From NCBI GenBank assembly GCA_021399345.1, contig JAAFKI010000112.1:109753-173752 (forward strand): a stretch of DNA of 64,000 nucleotides, written 5' to 3'. This document shows, in pieces, positions 59,356-64,000 of this stretch. Within the stretch, counting starts at the first letter, position 1. Each line of letters begins with the position of its first letter. Below the pieces are notes generated by a model. That model made no database searches, was not told where the DNA came from, and worked only from the letters and a program-made list of their open reading frames with translations. The translations under genes were made by a program, and so were the position numbers. The DNA comes from Candidatus Heimdallarchaeota archaeon. Lineage in GTDB: Archaea > Asgardarchaeota > Heimdallarchaeia > Heimdallarchaeales > Heimdallarchaeaceae.

Positions 59356-60300
59356 TTAAATTACAACTTCAACTTCTGACAGAATATTTTGGATAATTTC
59401 TGAAACCCTAATTTGTTCAATTTCAGCTTCAGGAGACAAGATCAATCTATGATTCATGACTGGAAAGAAAATAGATTTGATATCATCTGGTTCTACAAAA
59501 TCTCTTCCTCTTATTGCAGCAATTGATCTACTTAATGTTAACAAAGCTATAGAACCTCTAGGGCTTGCGCCCAATGCTAGAGATGGTACCGATCTTGTAG
59601 CAACAACAAGTTTTGCTATATATTCGATTATCTGATTGCTCAAAATTACGCCACCTTCTATCTCATTTGATAATTTTTGTAAAGTATCCTTTTTTGTAAC
59701 AGCGTTTACATCAGCAAACATTTGTTCTTTCTTTTTCAGCAGCATAGATATTTCTCCTTGCAAAGAGGGAGGATAAACAGGTATTTTTACAAGGAATCGG
59801 TCAATCTGAGCTTCTGGGAGAGGATAGACTCCGGTACTTTCAATGGGATTTTGAGTCGCAATTACCATGAAAGGTTCTGGAAGTTTGTATGTTTTTTTTC
59901 CTGAAGAAACTTGTTTCTCTTGCATTGCTTCTAAAAGAGCTGATTGTGTCTTTGGAGGACTTCTGTTTATTTCATCAGTTAGAAGAATATTGGTGAAAAC
60001 TGGTCCTTCAATGAAATTGAACGAGCTTGTTTCTCTTTCATATATATTTCCACCAGTAATATCTGCAGGCATCAAATCGCTTGTAAATTGAATTCGTTTA
60101 AATCCTACTTTCATTACTTCTGCTAGAGTGCTTGCCATCAAAGTTTTGGCTATTCCTGGTACACCTTCTAGAAGAACATTTCCTCCACTTAGTAGTGAAG
60201 CAAACATAAGTTCAATGACATTTTCATTTCCAACAATCCTTTTCTTCATTTCGTCCATAATTTTACTGAATATTTCTTTCGTTTCTTGTATTTGTGTCAT
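59356..60300 (-). CDS. MoxR-family AAA+ ATPase (locus B)
   Basis: 314 residues. Walker A is EGVPGIAKTL, Walker B LLTDEINRSPPK, followed by ALLEAMQEKQVSSG, VIATQNPIES and LALGASPRGSIALL. It is a clear paralogue of the locus A MoxR (46172-47182) but lacks that protein's charged N-terminal extension. The start overlaps the end of the DUF4350-like gene by 4 bp (ATGA type). It is expected to act on the DUF58 protein encoded next to it. Confidence 0.92.
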   Translation of the reverse strand: MTQIQETKEIFSKIMDEMKKRIVGNENVIELMFASLLSGGNVLLEGVPGIAKTLMASTLAEVMKVGFKRIQFTSDLMPADITGGNIYERETSSFNFIEGPVFTNILLTDEINRSPPKTQSALLEAMQEKQVSSGKKTYKLPEPFMVIATQNPIESTGVYPLPEAQIDRFLVKIPVYPPSLQGEISMLLKKKEQMFADVNAVTKKDTLQKLSNEIEGGVILSNQIIEYIAKLVVATRSVPSLALGASPRGSIALLTLSRSIAAIRGRDFVEPDDIKSIFFPVMNHRLILSPEAEIEQIRVSEIIQNILSEVEVVI

Positions 60301-61583
60301 TTATATCGCCTTCTTTTTTGTATGATTTCCAACTTCTTAAACAGAAATAGGAATGTATCGTGATCTAATTTCTTTGTTAGTGCGAGCTCATAAAGCTCTC
60401 TCTCTTCCTCTTCGAATAGATGAGAAGGAACAAATTTCATCTTCTCTAGAATAAAATAATTATAACCCTTACTTGGATAAAGTTCATGTTGAAAATATAA
60501 ATAGGAAAGAACTTTTTCCTCAACTGTTGGATTAATGGGGGATCCAAATGTATCAAATAGCTCTCTCCGTCTACTCCAGATTTTTTTTGATATAAATTTC
60601 TTATAGGATTCCTTTGTTTTATATACGTCTTTAATTCTTGGAGTTAAATAATAAAAAATCAACAATAAAAGAACTGCCACGAAGATGAAATATCGAGTTT
60701 TTGACAACAAAATCACAGCTCCATATGTTTGGTTAACTATACCTTCTGTAGAAGCGAAGGGCCACCTTTTGTGGCTTTCTTCAAAACAAACTAAAGATTC
60801 TGAACCCCCAGAGTATGCTCCAATAAGATTTATTGCAAGATTAATATTATCAAATCCCGCAGTGTACAAATCATTAGAAAGAAAACTTACTGCAGAAATT
60901 GCTACTATTACTCCAGAACCTCTACTTATTGCTACAGCTACCTTGTAGCTTCTAGTACTTTCTGAGACTTGATTCCACATCTTGTCTCCATTTTTGTCGA
61001 TAAAAGTTGTTGGCTCAGTTGCAATTGATTGAACTTCAGTTTGTTGTGAGCTTGTTGAAACATAGAGAATTGCTTTCGCTTGAGCAAAACACAATGTTCC
61101 ATTAACAGTTGCGGGTGAATGTGCAAAAATAAATTCTGGAGTGGGGTAGTAATTTTCTGTTTCTAAAAGCATAGAAGCAGATATTCCCAAACCTAAATAT
61201 CTTGCAAGATCATAGGAAGAACCTGACCCCACAAGAAGAAGAAGGGTTCCCCCTCGCCCAATAAACGAATCTATAACAATTTTTTCTGCAGATCTATAGT
61301 TTTTAGCCCCTCCTGCAATTACAAGAATTGAGGAATCAGGTAGTGTCTTTACTGGTTCGGTTGACAAGATAGTCCTAGTGGTATTAAATCCTCTTTCCTG
61401 AAGAAGTGAATTAAAGATAGACAGTCCACTTGGTGAAGTGTCATATATTGTATAAGGAGGAGGAGAACTAGTAATATTGATGCTTAAGGGAATTGTAACT
61501 ATAGCAAATATCAGTAGAGTTTGAATAACCATTTTAAAGAATGGTGAATATTTATTGGAAAAGAAAGCCTTTGAAAACTTCAT
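60297..61583 (-). CDS. DUF4350-like membrane protein (locus B)
   Basis: 428 residues, ATG with GAGGT upstream. A helix at about 17-37, then an extracellular domain opening with YDTSPSGLSIFNSLLQERGF, the DUF4350 start pattern, and continuing FIGRGGTLLLLVGSG. CFEESHKRWPF near residue 270 corresponds to the EH motif of the locus A protein. A second helix (about 297-318) precedes a cytoplasmic helical tail. Start and stop overlap both neighbours by 4 bp. It is a paralogue of the product of 47196-48860 by plan and motifs. Confidence 0.78.
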   Translation of the reverse strand: MKFSKAFFSNKYSPFFKMVIQTLLIFAIVTIPLSINITSSPPPYTIYDTSPSGLSIFNSLLQERGFNTTRTILSTEPVKTLPDSSILVIAGGAKNYRSAEKIVIDSFIGRGGTLLLLVGSGSSYDLARYLGLGISASMLLETENYYPTPEFIFAHSPATVNGTLCFAQAKAILYVSTSSQQTEVQSIATEPTTFIDKNGDKMWNQVSESTRSYKVAVAISRGSGVIVAISAVSFLSNDLYTAGFDNINLAINLIGAYSGGSESLVCFEESHKRWPFASTEGIVNQTYGAVILLSKTRYFIFVAVLLLLIFYYLTPRIKDVYKTKESYKKFISKKIWSRRRELFDTFGSPINPTVEEKVLSYLYFQHELYPSKGYNYFILEKMKFVPSHLFEEEERELYELALTKKLDHDTFLFLFKKLEIIQKRRRYK

Positions 61584-62350
61584 TCTACCTCACCTAGTTG
61601 TTTTGTTTGAGATATCTGAATATCGATTTCCTTACCACTCAAATCTTTGATAGTTTTCAATTCCAGTATAAACTGTTCAAGATCATCATAGGTCATTTGA
61701 GAAATTCTATATCGTGCCACATAGAAGATATCTATTATCCATTTGAAATGGGGGAGGATTTCAGGTAAATCTAGAGATAAGGAAAATTCTTTTGGTGTAA
61801 GGTAAGTTTCTCTTTTAATTCCAAGAACCAATTTCATATTCTTATCCAATTGATGATATCCAAAGATTATGCCCTCAGCAAAATTTCCTTTTTTCAAATA
61901 ATCTTCTAAAACATCAACTAAGGTAACAATCCGAGTACTGAATTTTTGTCTTCTTGTAGAAATTGTGGATTTACTTTGTACTGAACTTGCACTTGTTGAA
62001 CTCACTTCTTTCCTTTTTCGAAAGTATAGCATGAAAACTAGTATTAAAATCGCAACTCCTATGCCTATAGGAAGTATTCGGGAAGAAATACTAGGTTTTT
62101 CAGTTTGCGTGATTCCACCATTTGAAGGAGTAGGAGGAGTAGCGGTTGGGTAAGTTGGTCCAGAAGTGGTTGATAAAGGATCTGACGTCGTATTGAAATC
62201 CCCAATATTTGTTGTAGTAAGCGTACTAACCGGAATATCATTAATACTTTCATAACTTTCTTGAGAACTATTTAACAAGATGAAAATGATTAGACAAACT
62301 ACTAGAAGTAGAATTCTAAAATTAAAGTACTTACTAATATTTCTAGACAT
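61580..62350 (-). CDS. DUF4129-type membrane protein (locus B)
   Basis: About 256 residues from the ATG at 62350 behind AAGGTGAAAACA; an upstream TTG (62377) is less likely. One helix near residues 10-30, a Thr/Ser/Pro-rich external linker of about 60 residues, a second helix (about 92-115), then a cytoplasmic DUF4129-like domain (LEDYLKKGNFAEGIIFGYHQ, LTPKEFSLSL, FYVARYRISQMTYDD). The linker is likely O-glycosylated. It plays the part that the giant Ig-like protein and the 151-residue protein share in locus A. It overlaps both neighbours. Confidence 0.75.
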   Translation of the reverse strand: MSRNISKYFNFRILLLVVCLIIFILLNSSQESYESINDIPVSTLTTTNIGDFNTTSDPLSTTSGPTYPTATPPTPSNGGITQTEKPSISSRILPIGIGVAILILVFMLYFRKRKEVSSTSASSVQSKSTISTRRQKFSTRIVTLVDVLEDYLKKGNFAEGIIFGYHQLDKNMKLVLGIKRETYLTPKEFSLSLDLPEILPHFKWIIDIFYVARYRISQMTYDDLEQFILELKTIKDLSGKEIDIQISQTKQLGEVE

Positions 62351-63329
62351 TGTTTTCACCTTCCATGGAATCGTCAATAACTAACTTACTCTCACTTAAG
62401 AATGCATATACCCTACATAATGGCCAGTAATCAGTCAAGCAAATCTGATACTTATGTTCTGCTGTAACATAACCCAAATATGCACATTTGCCTTCAGCAA
62501 AATACTTGCAATATTTCTTCTCTGTGGATTTTAATAGGCTCTCTACTTTTCGATTCATGTAAACCATAGATAATGCGTGGTATTGTCTATCTTCAGATTT
62601 AGGCGGTTTATCCAGATCAAAAACTGTTTTTACTGACAGAGGCATTTTTGGTTGTATTAGGTTAGAATAAGTTATTTTCGCTCCTTTCTTAGGGAGAAAC
62701 ATATTTATGAATAATTTACCAAATCGAACACCTATTACCCCCCCTAGAGAACCAATAATTAAGAAAGATACTGAAAATACAAAAATGAAACCTAGATACC
62801 AAAAACCTGCAAAGACTCCCGAGATACTAGCTGCTAAAGAACTGAATAAAATCACTTGCGAAAGATGTAGTGTAATAAAAAGTAAAAATGTTATTAGTGC
62901 AGAACTAAGAACTAAATCACGCGCTTCTTCTCCCCAAAAAAGTGCACAAATGATCCCAGCTAAAAAGAATGGTAAAAAAATGGTGAGCACATAATTGGTA
63001 ATCAGAGAATCTATGTTTTGTGAAATGAAAGTGGATAGAAATGGGAGATAAAGAATTTCTTCAGGACTCCAAATAAGTCCATAGAATAATGAAAAATCAT
63101 CTAAATAATACAATATCAAGCTGAGAGTAATTGATATGGCATAAGTGATAGCAAGATACGTTGAGGTTCTTCTGATCAAAACTCCTAGATACTCCCGTTT
63201 TCCCCTATTCTTTAAGGAGGGAAAGAATAGCTTATAGAGAAGATATTTGAAATCAAGCTTAAAGGGAGCAGGTCCCTTTTTTCCTGTTTTTGGTGGGGGA
63301 GGGTTGTAAGAAGCATCTCGTCTTTCCAT
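62343..63329 (-). CDS. Membrane protein with Cys-rich cytoplasmic tail
   Basis: 328 residues, ATG after AGGTGATAAT. A Pro/Lys-rich N-terminus (1-40), five to six transmembrane helices (about 50-215), then a soluble C-terminal domain. That domain holds CKYFAEGKC and, 18 and about 26 residues on, two further Cys (QICLTDYWPLCRVY), a likely zinc or Fe-S site. No family is known to me. It overlaps the DUF4129-type gene by 8 bp and lies 8 bp after the zinc-ribbon gene, so it belongs to locus B. Locus A has no equivalent. Confidence 0.72.
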   Translation of the reverse strand: MERRDASYNPPPPKTGKKGPAPFKLDFKYLLYKLFFPSLKNRGKREYLGVLIRRTSTYLAITYAISITLSLILYYLDDFSLFYGLIWSPEEILYLPFLSTFISQNIDSLITNYVLTIFLPFFLAGIICALFWGEEARDLVLSSALITFLLFITLHLSQVILFSSLAASISGVFAGFWYLGFIFVFSVSFLIIGSLGGVIGVRFGKLFINMFLPKKGAKITYSNLIQPKMPLSVKTVFDLDKPPKSEDRQYHALSMVYMNRKVESLLKSTEKKYCKYFAEGKCAYLGYVTAEHKYQICLTDYWPLCRVYAFLSESKLVIDDSMEGENNV

Positions 63330-63337
63330 ATTATCAC

Positions 63338-63988
63338 CTAAATTACTATAAGATTCGTCCCCCTTGCAGCTTTTATGATGAACCTTATGAACAGAACATC
63401 AAGTAATAGTATCAAACTAATACCAATCAGTCCAAAGAAGATTTGATAGATAGATATTATCAAAAAAACAGCAAATATTGACAAGTACAGGGTTGTTATT
63501 AGAAGAGAAAATGCAACAATGGCTGTGATGTTAATAGAAGCTAAAATTGATTTAACTCTGTTTTTTGAAGATCTGTACCAAGCAATGCTAACACCTAGAG
63601 CAATTATAACACTCAGGAGAAATATAGTATTCCCCAAGAAATGCAAGGAATTTTCAATTGTACTAAAAACAAAAGCAAAGATAATAATTATACCAACTCC
63701 TAAAATCCTAGTAAAACCAACAGAAAAATGTATGTAAAGAGGTGGTGATGAAGAGCCCATTTTTTCATGCAATGTTGGAACATCTGAACCACATGCCCAA
63801 CAATTTCTGCTAAAAGCTGGAACAACTTGGTTGCAGTTTTCGCATTGAAGTTTAGGAAAAGACCAACAATTACCACAAAACTGTCCATTGTAAAGAGGAT
63901 ACTGACATTCAGGACATAGCATCATTCTTGTTGATTCGTCAATAAGTCTCTTAACACTCTTCTTCTTCTTAATTTTCTTCTCATACAT
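63338..63988 (-). CDS. Double zinc-ribbon membrane protein
   Basis: 216 residues; the start ATG at 63988 is inside the window, 12 bases from its end. A very basic N-terminus (MYEKKIKKKKSVKR) is followed by three to four CxxC pairs (CPEC, CGNC, CENC, CWAC; about 24-70), two tandem zinc ribbons. Four membrane helices follow (about 90-215). Such DZR-plus-membrane proteins often accompany MoxR/DUF58 genes. It is the first visible gene of locus B; upstream genes may lie beyond the right edge. Confidence 0.75.
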   Translation of the reverse strand: MYEKKIKKKKSVKRLIDESTRMMLCPECQYPLYNGQFCGNCWSFPKLQCENCNQVVPAFSRNCWACGSDVPTLHEKMGSSSPPLYIHFSVGFTRILGVGIIIIFAFVFSTIENSLHFLGNTIFLLSVIIALGVSIAWYRSSKNRVKSILASINITAIVAFSLLITTLYLSIFAVFLIISIYQIFFGLIGISLILLLDVLFIRFIIKAARGTNLIVI

Positions 63989-64000
63989 CGTGTTTTTCCC

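Noticed and set aside
1-64000. CRISPR array, tRNA, rRNA, insertion sequence or integrase
   Set aside because: I looked for regularly spaced direct repeats, cloverleaf-like elements, rRNA-like conserved blocks, and transposase or integrase motifs, and found none that I can support.

Overview
The window is AT-rich (roughly one third G+C by eye) and archaeal: TATA-type promoters, GGAGGTGA-type ribosome binding sites, frequent TTG and GTG starts, archaeal EF-2, coenzyme F420 genes (cofG, cofH), MptE, a class III signal-peptide pilin and archaeal-style C-terminal membrane anchors. Two Ras/Rab-type small GTPases and a GT22 (ALG9/PIG-B-type) mannosyltransferase point to an Asgard archaeon (Promethearchaeota), possibly of the heimdallarchaeal side; the lineage is inference.

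Left part (1-4204), accessory. A candidate highly structured RNA with a loop-to-downstream pseudoknot lies at about 204-585 on the + strand. It is followed by an island of very small genes, several of them below 65 codons. The island holds two paralogous zinc-ribbon proteins (1266-1706, minus; 3548-3946, plus) and three related basic microproteins. There are two different palindrome families: a 21-bp ATGT...ACAT type near the first regulator and a 19-bp TTACnGCA-N3-TGCnGTAA type near the second. The palindromes sit just downstream of TATA boxes. It reads as one regulator-operator-microprotein module duplicated and diverged. A frameshifted glutaredoxin-like gene closes the region.

Metabolic and surface part (4339-29592). 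It opens with a three-gene operon for an FAD/Etf lactate (or glycolate) dehydrogenase complex whose EtfA carries a ferredoxin domain, as in electron-confurcating lactate dehydrogenase. Next come a sulfotransferase, the GT22 enzyme, an HTH_10 regulator, an EamA transporter and a ribbon-helix-helix regulator with its own operator. A pterin pair follows (PTPS with an ExxHGH motif, and MptE), then a calcium-repeat surface protein, and a solute-binding protein whose lobes look circularly permuted. The stretch ends with an orthodox small GTPase, an M20 peptidase, a pilin, a GT-C glycosyltransferase and a degenerate small GTPase.

Middle (29686-43075). An MrfA/Hrq1-type helicase, a small Cys protein, a large anchored surface protein and a membrane-tethered wHTH protein are followed by a tightly overlapping operon amidohydrolase - ArfC reductase - CofG - CofH. 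The operon suggests an FO/F420 supply line in which the amidohydrolase may be the deaminase. An EF-2 with an altered diphthamide loop follows.

Right part (43181-63988). Two paralogous MoxR/DUF58 loci share the order DUF4129-like, DUF4350-like, MoxR, DUF58, membrane protein, and flank a divergent thyX. The first also encodes a giant membrane-anchored Ig-like protein and a transglutaminase-fold protein lacking the catalytic Cys and His; the second begins with zinc-ribbon and Cys-rich membrane proteins. Both probably build and remodel envelope-associated assemblies.
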